Shown here: piece by piece, positions 1-8,535 of the stretch
Numbering within the stretch: the first letter of the stretch is position 1
How the letters are laid out: every line of letters starts with the position of its first letter
Assembly (NCBI GenBank): GCA_964344625.1
Contig: CAYFNZ010000010.1
Coordinates: 1-35,753, forward strand
Direction of reading: 5' to 3'
Source of the DNA: JAAYEL01 sp964344625
Lineage (GTDB): Bacteria; Bacillota; Clostridia; Tissierellales; Peptoniphilaceae
Length of the DNA: 35,753 nucleotides
Notes under the pieces: generated by a model
The model's input: only the letters and a program-made list of their open reading frames with translations
Databases searched by the model: none
Told to the model about the DNA's origin: nothing
Translations under genes and position numbers: made by a program

Positions 1-8
1 CTTGGCAC
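1..8 (-). CDS. rpsG: 30S ribosomal protein S7, first codons only
   Basis: Only the start of this gene is in the window. A GTG codon at 6-8 is followed by CCA and AG, consistent with the Met-Pro-Arg/Lys start of S7. A strong AAGGAGGG ribosome binding site lies just upstream. The order rpsL then rpsG is the conserved str operon order. The call rests on the start, the binding site and position, because no further protein sequence can be read. Confidence 0.7.
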
Positions 9-139
9 TTTTCTTCCCTCCTTACTAAAAAATAATTCATTGGTACTCGATGATTTAATTCTTCGATTCACCGTCAGTGCACTCGCGTTGATATATAAAT
101 CTAAACAATATGCACTTCAATTTTTCTATTAATGTTTAA
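9..139 (-). other. rpsL-rpsG intercistronic region with RNA structure
   Basis: This 131-base spacer is long for adjacent ribosomal protein genes. In the minus-strand transcript AGTGCA (111-116) can pair with TGCACT (76-81). The roughly 30-base loop so formed contains the arm at 87-106, which is complementary over 20 bases to the rpsL leader. In Escherichia coli the rpsL-rpsG spacer is the S7 regulatory site, so a regulatory role is a reasonable inference, but no S7 contact is demonstrated here. Confidence 0.45.
87..106. repeat. Inverted repeat arm, 3' of rpsL
   Basis: This 20-base arm is the inverted partner of 562-581. The DNA copies differ at 2 of 20 positions. Both differences are transitions that become G-U wobble pairs in the rpsL transcript, so all 20 positions can pair. 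Confidence 0.75.
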
Positions 140-547
140 TTAAGCTTTCTTTGCGCCGTACTTAGATCTTGCTTGTTTTCTACCTGAAACTCCAGCAGTA
201 TCCAATGCGCCTCTGATAATGTGGTATCTAACACCTGGTAAGTCCTTTACCCTTCCACCTCTTATAAGTACAACACTGTGTTCTTGTAAGTTGTGACCGA
301 TACCTGGAATGTATGACAATACTTCTGCACCGTTTGTAAGTCTAACTCTGGCAACCTTTCTCAAAGCTGAGTTTGGCTTCTTAGGTGTAACAGTTCTTAC
401 TGAAGTACATACTCCTCTTTTTTGTGGGCTGTTTGATGGTGTGTTCATCTTCAATAGAGTATTGAAGTTGTAGCCCAAAGCTGGAGTTTTAGACTTCTTA
501 GCTTCAGATTGTCTATTCTTCCTAATTAATTGGTTAATTGTAGGCAT
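140..547 (-). CDS. rpsL: 30S ribosomal protein S12
   Basis: S12 of the small ribosomal subunit takes part in decoding at the A site. The start is taken at 547 (MPTINQLI), because GAAGGAGGG sits just upstream and the family begins MPTINQL; an upstream in-frame ATG would add 11 non-family residues. The product is 135 residues. The conserved blocks TPKKPNSALRK, YIPGIGHNLQEHSVV and GGRVKDLPGVRYH are intact. The lysines in the first and last of these, where streptomycin resistance changes usually occur, are the wild-type residues. It has its own strong promoter just after the rpoC stop and is followed by rpsG. Leader hairpins and the flanking inverted repeat suggest structural control of translation. 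Confidence 0.98.
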   Translation of the reverse strand: MPTINQLIRKNRQSEAKKSKTPALGYNFNTLLKMNTPSNSPQKRGVCTSVRTVTPKKPNSALRKVARVRLTNGAEVLSYIPGIGHNLQEHSVVLIRGGRVKDLPGVRYHIIRGALDTAGVSGRKQARSKYGAKKA

Positions 548-561
548 ATTTCCCTCCTTCT

Positions 562-581
562 GTCTAAATTTATATATCAAC
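562..581. repeat. Inverted repeat arm, rpsL 5' leader
   Basis: This is the partner of 87-106. It lies directly upstream of the rpsL ribosome binding site (about 551-560). The same bases can instead form the local hairpin at 574-592, so two mutually exclusive folds are possible in the leader. Confidence 0.75.
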
Positions 582-592
582 TCAGTTGATAT
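574..592 (-). promoter_or_regulatory. rpsL leader hairpin next to the binding site
   Basis: ATATCAAC, a three-base loop and GTTGATAT form a perfect 8-bp stem in the rpsL leader, about 14 bases upstream of the Shine-Dalgarno sequence. Its lower-coordinate arm overlaps the long-range arm 562-581, so the two pairings compete. Confidence 0.5.
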
Positions 593-608
593 TTATAATT
601 AAAATTGA

Positions 609-628
609 AAGGTCATGGACATGACCTT
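609..628 (-). promoter_or_regulatory. Upstream hairpin in rpsL leader (possible attenuator)
   Basis: AAGGTCAT, a four-base loop and ATGACCTT form a perfect 8-bp stem, followed on the minus strand by a broken T-rich stretch (TTTCAATTTTAATT). It lies about 10 bases downstream of the predicted rpsL start site. It could be a weak terminator for read-through from rpoC or an attenuator, but the T tract is poor. Confidence 0.45.
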
Positions 629-645
629 CCAACTTAACCTTTATA

Positions 646-674
646 ATTTTATCATCCTTGATTTTCGATGTCAA
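646..674 (-). promoter_or_regulatory. Sigma-A promoter of rpsL
   Basis: TTGACA (669-674) and TAAAAT (646-651) are separated by exactly 17 bp, with a TG one base upstream of the -10 (extended -10). The promoter starts only about 10 bases after the rpoC stop codon, so rpsL can be transcribed independently of rpoBC. Confidence 0.8.
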
Positions 675-683
675 GCATTTGGC

Positions 684-3600
684 TTAATTAGTCAATTCTT
701 TAGCCTTTTCTTCACCTTTTATCAAGTCGTTTTCTTGATGCTCATGTTTAATTTTAACATTTGCATATTGCTTAATGCCTGTACCTGCAGGAATTAATTT
801 ACCGATAATGATATTTTCCTTCAAGCCCATTAAGTTATCTCTCTTACCCTTGATAGCAGCATCTGTTAGAACCTTTGTTGTTTCTTGGAAGGATGCAGCT
901 GATAAGAAAGAATCTGATGCTATAGATGCCTTTGTGATACCTAGCAATATATTTTCAAGAGTTGCAGGTCTCTTTCCTTCTTTTATAGCCTTTTCATTAA
1001 GCATATCTACAGTTCTTCTATTGACCATTGAACCAGTTAATACATCGACATCTCCTGCGTCGATTACATTTACCTTTTGTAGCATTTGCTTAACTATGAT
1101 TTCTATATGCTTATCGTCAATGTCTACCCCTTGAAGCCTATATACTTTTTGAACTTCTTTAACGATGTATTCTTGAACGGCTGATGAGCCAACTAATTCA
1201 AGTAATTCGTGAGGGTTGATTGAACCTTCTGTAATCTTATCTCCAACTTCGATTTCGTCGCCTTCATGAACGATAGGATTGATGTTGTAAGGGATTGAGT
1301 ATCTTACTTTTTCATCATTGCCTTCGATTACGACTTCAATCTTGTTGTCTTCATTTTCAAATCTTACGATACCAGAGTTCTTAGCTATGATAGCTTGTCC
1401 CTTTGGTCTTCTAGCTTCGAAAAGTTCCTCAACTCTAGGAAGACCTTGTGTGATAGCTCCACCTCCTGCGACCCCACCGGAGTGGAAAGTTCTCATTGTA
1501 AGCTGTGTACCTGGTTCCCCGATAGATTGAGCAGCTATAATACCAACCGCTTCACCAATATTTGTGTTCTTACCAGTTGCCAAGTTTCTACCATAACATT
1601 TTGCACAAACGCCGTGTTCAGCCTTACATTCAAGAACTGATCTAACCTTAACTTTTTCGATGATCTTAATTTCATCTTTTCCGTCAAATGTTTCCAACCT
1701 ATGTTCTTTTGTGATTTCTTCGGCCATGTTTTCGTTTATGATTTCATTCTTATGGACGATTATTTCTCCAGTAACTGGGTGTAGGATGTCTTCAAATGAA
1801 GTTCTTCCTGTAATTCTTGTCTTAAGTGATTCGATTAATTCATTGCCTTCTTTTAAGTCGGTTAATTCAATGTATGAATCTGTTCCACAATCGTCTTCTC
1901 TTACGATAACATCTTGAGAAACGTCTACCAACCTTCTTGTCAAATAACCAGAGTCGGCAGTTCTAATCGCTGTATCTGAAAGTCCCTTTCTAGAACCGTG
2001 AGTAGAAATAAAGAACTCTTGTACTGAAAGGCCTTCTCTAAAGCAAGCCTTAACCGGAATTTCAATTGTAGCACCAGTTGTAGATGCCATCAAACCACGG
2101 ATACCACCTAACTGTCTAATTTGTCTTATAGAACCTCTGGCACCTGAGTTGGCCATGATTGCTATAGAATTTGTCTTGTCTAGGTTCTTTAGAAGTTCTT
2201 TTTCTATATCTTCTGTAGCCTTAGTCCATGTTTGAATTACTTGGTTGTACCTTTCATTTTCAGTGTATAGACCTAGGTTTGTTACTTCTTCAATTTCAAC
2301 TACCTTGTCTTCAGCTTCCTTAATAATTTTAGCCTTAGCTTTAGGTATTGTAATATCTGACATGGCTATTGAGATAGCTGCAAGGGTTGAATACTTGTAG
2401 CCTGTTGACTTAACGTAGTCAAGAAGTCTTGCAGTCCTGATGTTTCCATGTCTGATAAAGCATTTTTCAATAATTTCAGAAAGCTTCTTACTGTCAACTA
2501 GCATGTCTATTTCTAGGGAATACTTGTCCTTATTTCTATCAACATATCCCAAATCTTGTGGAATGCCTTCGTTAAAGATAAATCTTCCTACTGTTGATTC
2601 TACTAGCTTTCCTCTGTCATCGTCGGAGATTTTCTTTCTGATTTTTACAATTGAATGCAAGGTTATTAGCTTGTTTTCAAGGGCCTTAATCATTTCGTCA
2701 AAGTCGTTGAAAGCAAGGTTTGTTTGTTCAGCTGTAAATTCTGATGTCAAATAATATGAACCTAAAACCATATCTTGTGTAGGTGTTGTGATTGGCTTAC
2801 CATCTTTTGGTGCCAAAATATTATTTGTAGACATCATAAGAAGTCTAGCTTCCGCTTGAGCTTCTGCAGATAAAGGTACGTGAACCGCCATTTGGTCCCC
2901 GTCAAAGTCGGCATTGTATGGTGTACATACAAGTGGGTGAAGCTTAATAGCCTTACCTTCAACTAGGACTGGTTCAAAGGCTTGAATACCTAGTCTGTGA
3001 AGTGTAGGGGCCCTGTTAAGTAAAACTGGGTGGTCCTTAATTACTTCTTCCAATGCTCCCCAAACAGCAGGTTTCTTTCTTTCAATCATCTTTTTAGCAG
3101 ACTTAATATTTTGAACTTCGCCCATCTTTACAAGTCTTTCCATGATAAATGGCTTGAATAATTCTAGGGCCATGTCTTTTGGAAGACCACATTGATAGAA
3201 TTTAAGTTCTGGTCCTACTACGATTACGGATCTTCCTGAGTAGTCAACACGCTTACCAAGCAAGTTTTGTCTAAATCTACCTGACTTACCCTTAAGCATG
3301 TCTGAAAGTGACTTCAATGGTCTGTTTGAAGCACCTGTTACAGGCTTTCCTCTTCTACCGTTGTCTATCAAGGCGTCTACTGCTTCTTGAAGCATCCTCT
3401 TTTCGTTTCTAACGATGATTTCTGGTGCCCCAATATCTAATAGTCTTTTTAATCTGTTATTTCTGTTTATTACCCTTCTATATAGGTCATTAAGGTCAGA
3501 TGTAGCAAATCTTCCACCTTCCAATTGAACCATTGGTCTTAAGTCTGGTGGAATAACTGGAAGTACTTCCAAGCACATCCATTCAGGTTTATTGCCTGAT

Positions 3601-4256
3601 TGAATCAAAGATTCAACTACTTCTAGTCTCCTGTATAGACGAACTCTCTTTTGTCCGCTTGCAGTTTCTAGTTCTTCATTAAGAATCTTAAATTCTTCAT
3701 CTAGATTGATGTTTTTAAGTAGGGTTTGGATGGCTTCAGCCCCCATGCCCGCTTCAAAAGCTCCATCGTATTCGTCGTAATAATTATTGTATTCTGTTTC
3801 AGTTAGTACTTGCTTGTATGCAAGTTCTTTACATTCACCAGGGTCTGTAACGATGTAATTAGCAAAGTAAAGTACTTTTTCAAGCAACTTTGGACTCATG
3901 TCCAAAAGCAAGCCCATCCTTGATGGGATGCCCTTGAAATACCATATATGGGAAACTGGTGTAGCAAGTTCAATATGGCCCATTCTTTCTCTACGAACCT
4001 TTGATTTTGTTACTTCAACTCCACACTTTTCGCAAATTACACCCTTATATCTAATTCTTTTGTATTTACCACAGTTACATTCAAAATCCTTGGTTGGTCC
4101 AAATATTTTTTCACAAAATAGACCTTCTCTTTCAGGCTTTAATGTACGATAATTTATTGTTTCAGGCTTCTTAACTTCACCCTTTGACCAGTCCCTGATC
4201 ATATCAGGTGAAGCTAGGCCGATTTGCATAGCTTCAAAACTTGTTGTTTTTTCCAA
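684..4256 (-). CDS. rpoC: DNA-directed RNA polymerase beta' subunit
   Basis: This is the beta' subunit of RNA polymerase, 1190 residues. The N-terminal zinc site is present (CNCG near residue 60, then CEKCG about 15 residues later). The catalytic magnesium loop NADFDGDQMAVH is intact near residue 450. The second zinc site appears as DDCGTD followed by CKAEHGVCAKC. The start is a TTG codon at 4254-4256 with AAAGGGG upstream; the protein begins MEKTTSFEAMQIGLASP. The gene follows rpoB after 41 bases and is probably cotranscribed with it. Length and domain order are normal for Firmicutes that lack the large beta' insertions. Confidence 0.98.
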   Translation of the reverse strand: MEKTTSFEAMQIGLASPDMIRDWSKGEVKKPETINYRTLKPEREGLFCEKIFGPTKDFECNCGKYKRIRYKGVICEKCGVEVTKSKVRRERMGHIELATPVSHIWYFKGIPSRMGLLLDMSPKLLEKVLYFANYIVTDPGECKELAYKQVLTETEYNNYYDEYDGAFEAGMGAEAIQTLLKNINLDEEFKILNEELETASGQKRVRLYRRLEVVESLIQSGNKPEWMCLEVLPVIPPDLRPMVQLEGGRFATSDLNDLYRRVINRNNRLKRLLDIGAPEIIVRNEKRMLQEAVDALIDNGRRGKPVTGASNRPLKSLSDMLKGKSGRFRQNLLGKRVDYSGRSVIVVGPELKFYQCGLPKDMALELFKPFIMERLVKMGEVQNIKSAKKMIERKKPAVWGALEEVIKDHPVLLNRAPTLHRLGIQAFEPVLVEGKAIKLHPLVCTPYNADFDGDQMAVHVPLSAEAQAEARLLMMSTNNILAPKDGKPITTPTQDMVLGSYYLTSEFTAEQTNLAFNDFDEMIKALENKLITLHSIVKIRKKISDDDRGKLVESTVGRFIFNEGIPQDLGYVDRNKDKYSLEIDMLVDSKKLSEIIEKCFIRHGNIRTARLLDYVKSTGYKYSTLAAISIAMSDITIPKAKAKIIKEAEDKVVEIEEVTNLGLYTENERYNQVIQTWTKATEDIEKELLKNLDKTNSIAIMANSGARGSIRQIRQLGGIRGLMASTTGATIEIPVKACFREGLSVQEFFISTHGSRKGLSDTAIRTADSGYLTRRLVDVSQDVIVREDDCGTDSYIELTDLKEGNELIESLKTRITGRTSFEDILHPVTGEIIVHKNEIINENMAEEITKEHRLETFDGKDEIKIIEKVKVRSVLECKAEHGVCAKCYGRNLATGKNTNIGEAVGIIAAQSIGEPGTQLTMRTFHSGGVAGGGAITQGLPRVEELFEARRPKGQAIIAKNSGIVRFENEDNKIEVVIEGNDEKVRYSIPYNINPIVHEGDEIEVGDKITEGSINPHELLELVGSSAVQEYIVKEVQKVYRLQGVDIDDKHIEIIVKQMLQKVNVIDAGDVDVLTGSMVNRRTVDMLNEKAIKEGKRPATLENILLGITKASIASDSFLSAASFQETTKVLTDAAIKGKRDNLMGLKENIIIGKLIPAGTGIKQYANVKIKHEHQENDLIKGEEKAKELTN

Positions 4257-4297
4257 GAAGATACCCCTTTCTACGGTAATAACTATTTGATTACTAA

Positions 4298-7200
4298 TTA
4301 TTCTTCATCTAATTCTGTTATTGAAAAACCATCATCTTCCATATCGTCGTCGAAATCATCTTGATATTCTTCTTCGCTTGAGTCATCGCTATGTTCTCTT
4401 GATAGGTAGCTCTTCTTTTCTGGATAAACTTCTTGAGAATCTACCAATCTTTCTATAGAAGAATAGTCTTCGATTTCATCTGGGTCTTCGACAAACTTAA
4501 CTTCTTTACCATTTTCGTCTAAAAGTTTTACATCAAGTGCTAGGGCTTGAAGTTCCTTAGTTAATACCTTAAATGATTCTGGTGTGCCTGGTTCTGGGAT
4601 GTTTTCGCCCTTAACAATAGCTTCATAAGTCTTAACTCTTCCTACAATATCATCTGATTTAACAGTTCACATTTCTTGTAAAGTATAGCTTGCACCATAG
4701 GCTTCAAGTGCCCAAACTTCCATTTCTCCAAATCTTTGTCCACCAAATTGTGCTTTACCACCTAATGGTTGTTGAGTTACTAGTGAGTAAGGTCCAGTTG
4801 ACCTAGCGTGAATCTTTTCATCAACTAAGTGGTGAAGTTTCAACATGTACATGTATCCAACAGTTACGTCTCCAAGGAATGGATCGCCTGTTCTACCATC
4901 TCTAAGTCTAATCTTTCCTGTCTTAGAATAGCCTGCTTCTTCTAGGGCTTCTTCTATGTCAATATCACTTGCCCCATCAAATACAGGTGTAGCAACATGC
5001 CAGCCTAGCTTCTTAGCAGCTAGACCCAAGTGTACTTCCAATACTTGTCCGATGTTCATACGAGATGGAATACCCAATGGGTTTAATACGATTTGTACTG
5101 GGTCCCCATTTGGTAAGAATGGCATATCTTCTATAGGTAAAATCCTTGATATAACCCCCTTATTACCGTGACGACCACACATCTTATCTCCAACAGATAT
5201 CTTTCTCTTTGTAGCAATATATACTCTTATAGCCTTGCTAATTCCTGGTGATAGTTCATCTCCGTTTTCTCTTGAATAGGTCTTAACGTCAACAACTACA
5301 CCGGACTCACCATGAGGAACTCTTAAAGAAGTGTCTCTAACTTCTCTTGCCTTTTCCCCAAATATAGCTCTTAATAGTCTTTCTTCTGGTGATAATTCTG
5401 TTTCTCCCTTAGGTGTTACCTTACCTACTAGGATATCCCCTGATTGAACTTCAGCACCAATTCTGATGATTCCATTTTCATCAAGGTCCTTACGCATTTC
5501 ATCCCCAACACTTGGTATGTCTCTTGTAATATCTTCAGGTCCTAGCTTGGTTTCCCTAGCTTCACAAGTGTGTTCTTCTATGTGAACTGAAGTAAGGATG
5601 TCATCTACCACTAGTCTTTCATTTAACAACATGGCGTCTTCGAAGTTATATCCTTCCCAGTTCATGAAGGCTATCAAGATATTCTTACCAAGGGCAAGTT
5701 CTCCCATGTCTGTAGAAGGACCGTCAGCTATGATATCTCCAGCCTTAACTCTTTCACCCTTTTTAACTATTGGTCTTTGGTTGAAAGTAGTTCCTTGGTT
5801 GGCTTTCTTAAACTTAAGTACTTCGTATTCGTCATACTTACCTTGGCCATCGTCAACGTCTTTGGCTATTCTGATTTTTGTATCACCAACATAAGTTACA
5901 GTACCGTCATTTTTAGCAACTATTGTAACTCCTGAGTCTTTTGCAGCCCTGTATTCCATACCTGTAGCTACTATTGGAGCTTCAGCTTTTAATAGTGGAA
6001 CTGCTTGCCTTTGCATGTTGGCCCCCATCAAGGCTCTGGTCGCATCGTCATTTTCCAAGAATGGAATCATGGCAGCACCGACTGATACTATCTGTTGAGG
6101 AGAAACGTCCATAAATTCAATTTCTTCTTTTAGATAAATATCATTTACCCCGTTGATACCTCTACCTGATACCCTTTCATGGATGAAGATATCATCTTCT
6201 CCTAGAGGTTCGTTGGCTTGGGCGATTATGAACTTGTCTTCTTCGTCTGCTGTTAAGTAAACTATTTCACTTGTAACTCTACCAGTTCCCTTTTCAACCT
6301 TTCTGTATGGGGTTTCGATAAATCCGTAGTTGTTTATCCTTCCATAAGTTGTAAGGGAGGTGATAAGACCGATGTTTGGTCCTTCTGGTGTTTCTATAGG
6401 ACAGACTCTACCGTAGTGAGAGTCGTGAACGTCTCTAACTTCGTAACCAGCCCTATCTCTTGAAAGTCCCCCTGGTCCTAAAGCTGAAAGTCTTCTCTTG
6501 TGAGTAAGTTCAGACATAGGGTTTGTTTGGTCCATAAATTGTGATAATTGTGATGAACCGAAGAATTCTTTGATAGCAGCTGTAACCGGCCTTATGTTTA
6601 ATAGGGATTGAGGTGTTAGCATTTCTTGGTCAGAAGTAGTCATTCTTTCTCTAACAACTCTTTCCATCCTTGAAAGACCTATCCTAAATTGGTTTTGTAA
6701 TAGCTCGCCAACTGCCCTAACCCTTCTATTGCCAAGGTGGTCTATATCGTCAACTTCTCCAACATCATCATAAAGGTTTAATTGATATGAGAATGATGCC
6801 ATCAAGTCCGAAAGTGTTACGTGCTTTGGTGAAAGCAAGTCTTTTTGTTTAGCGATTAACTTAACCTTTTCTTTATCAGTCATTTCATCAGTAAATGAGT
6901 CGATAATTTCTCTCATTACTGGGTAGTAGACTTTTTCAGAAAGGGCTAAATCAACTAGGTCTAAGTCCTTTATTTCTTCAAATGATGAAAGGTCGACAAA
7001 GTGGTTGGCTACAACCCTGACTACTTGACTTGATTCAGGATCAGTTTTTACATCTACTGAGTTTATGCCGGCATTTTCAATTTCGATGGCCTTTTCTAGG
7101 GTGATAAATTCACCTTTTGAAACTAGGATTTCTCCATCTTCATTTGCATAATCAGCCGCAGCATAGTTTTCTCTAATTCTTTCTCTTAAGGCTAATTTCT

Positions 7201-8038
7201 TATTAAATTTATATCTTCCCGCCTTTGCAAGGTCGTATCTTCTAGCATCGAAAAATAGGTTATTAATCAACGGCTCAGCAGATTCTCTTGAAGCAGGATC
7301 TCCCGGTTTTAACTTTTTATATATCTCAATAAGGGCTTCTGTTGAATTTTGAGAAATTTCTTTTTCTAATGTATTTTTTAACGCTTGAGAATCACCAAAT
7401 GCTTCTAGTATTTCTTCATCGGTTTCAAAAAGCAATGCTCTAACAAAAGTAGTAGCAGGTAGCTTTCTAGTCCTATCTATTCTTACAGTAATGGCTCCGG
7501 TCGCATCTGTATCATATTCCAACCAAGCCCCCCTGTTAGGGATTACTGTTGAAGCAACTGTTCTCTTTCCAGACTTGTCATGGTCATCGCTAAAATATAT
7601 TCCTGGTGACCTAACCAATTGGCTGACAACAACTCTTTCCGCACCATTTATGATAAAGGTTCCATTTTTAGTCATTAATGGCAAGTCACCCATAAAAACT
7701 TCTTGCTCTTTTATCTCTTTTGGTTTACCATCTTCTAGGATGATTAGTCTGACCTTTACCTTTAAAGATTTGGCGTAGTTTACGTCCCTATTCTTAGCTT
7801 CTTGCTCAGAATATTTAAGGTTTTCGTCAAAATAGAAATCCTCAAATTGTAATAGGATATTGCCAGAATGGTCGATTATCGGAGAAATATCTTCAAATAC
7901 TTCTTTTAGCCCTTCTGTAACAAACCAATTGTAGGAATCGATTTGTATGTTTAGCAGATTAGGCAAGGATAATGCTTCTGGAATACGTGAAAAACTCTGT
8001 CTTTCTCTTTTACCATACATCATTGCATGATTGTTCAT
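4298..8038 (-). CDS. rpoB: RNA polymerase beta subunit, in-frame TGA near the end
   Basis: This is the beta subunit of RNA polymerase. Read from the ATG at 8038 (GGGGTGG binding site about 8 bases upstream) it would give 1246 codons, the usual size. The frame is interrupted at codon 1124 by TGA (4667-4669), within the conserved block YTLQEM(L)TVKSDD. The reading frame continues unchanged for 122 codons (TVKSDDIVGRVKTYEAIV onward) with an acidic tail ending at TAA 4298-4300. The rifampicin region has the sensitive-type residues (SSQLSQFMDQTNPMSELTHKRR, then LGPGG). A leucine TTA to TGA change explains the interruption with one base. The gene is essential, so a base-call or assembly error is the leading explanation. 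An upstream in-frame start exists but lacks the family start and a good binding site. Confidence 0.95.
4667..4669 (-). other. In-frame TGA replacing a conserved leucine codon in rpoB
   Basis: The preceding codons encode LQEM and the following ones TVKSDDIVGR, in the same frame, so this is a substitution and not a frameshift. TGA serves as an ordinary stop in nrdD, the GntR gene and the first chromate transporter here, which argues against a changed genetic code. Confidence 0.9.
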
Positions 8039-8087
8039 ATAATATCCACCCCTCATTTCGTACATTAGTGACTTATTTACAGTGCAA

Positions 8088-8110
8088 AATTTGCTGAAAT
8101 TCAGCAAATT
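8088..8110 (-). promoter_or_regulatory. Hairpin in the rpoB leader
   Basis: A perfect 10-bp stem (AATTTGCTGA and its complement, loop of three) lies between the rpoB promoter and start codon. On the minus strand it is followed by TTTTGC, too few T residues for a confident terminator. It may be an attenuator or a stabilising leader structure. Confidence 0.45.
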
Positions 8111-8153
8111 AGCATAAAAACCCATCTTAATTTTGTATTTTTAGTATTTTGAT

Positions 8154-8183
8154 AATATATCATATATATTGGCTTATAGTCAA
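8154..8183 (-). promoter_or_regulatory. Probable rpoB promoter
   Basis: TTGACT (8178-8183) and TATATT (8154-8159) are spaced by 18 bp; the overlapping ATATAT gives 17 bp. The transcript would have a leader of about 110 bases before the rpoB ATG. Confidence 0.6.
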
Positions 8184-8467
8184 GGCATCCCCCAAGCAAT
8201 AGAAGGAAAGTCCTGAATTTATCCGCAAATTGATTAAATATTTTTAATAAATGACTTGTTTCTATCATTTTTCCTTGACAAAGTAAAACCGAAACAAAAA
8301 GTCGACATTGGAAAAATATTTGCAAGCTCACGTTTTCATGCAAATCTTTATTCAGTTAATGCATGATTAAATAGATCAATTCAAGCTGAAGGTATTAACA
8401 AGAAAAATTTTCCTTACAGGTCTATCATTTTAAGCTTTATAAAAACTATAAAAAGCAAAATCATGTC
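8184..8467. other. Gene-free stretch upstream of the rpoB promoter
   Basis: About 280 AT-rich bases lie between the uvrA terminator and the rpoB promoter. I see no credible coding region. An 80-codon minus-strand frame across 8101-8343 resembles no family I recognise and spans the predicted promoter. rplJ-rplL, the common upstream neighbours of rpoB, are not here. Confidence 0.5.
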
Positions 8468-8516
8468 AAAAAAAAGTAGTATTACAGAATGATTTTTAGT
8501 CATTCTGCAACACTAC
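8468..8516 (-). terminator. Strong intrinsic terminator after uvrA
   Basis: A 17-position stem (8476-8492 with 8500-8516) has every position paired in the minus-strand RNA, two as G-U. The loop is seven bases and it is followed by eight T residues (8468-8475). It begins 20 bases after the uvrA stop. Confidence 0.92.
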
Positions 8517-8535
8517 CCTTTAATTAGATTTTTTC

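Noticed and set aside
609..628. A confident rpoC terminator
   Set aside because: The stem is perfect, but the T tract is broken and the rpsL promoter lies upstream of it, so it is equally a leader hairpin of rpsL.
4667..4669. Selenocysteine or a changed genetic code at the rpoB TGA
   Set aside because: The family residue is leucine, not cysteine. TGA ends nrdD, the GntR gene and the first chromate gene normally, and no obvious selenocysteine insertion hairpin follows.
8101..8343. An 80-codon minus-strand frame upstream of rpoB
   Set aside because: It spans the predicted rpoB promoter, resembles no family I recognise and has no convincing binding site.
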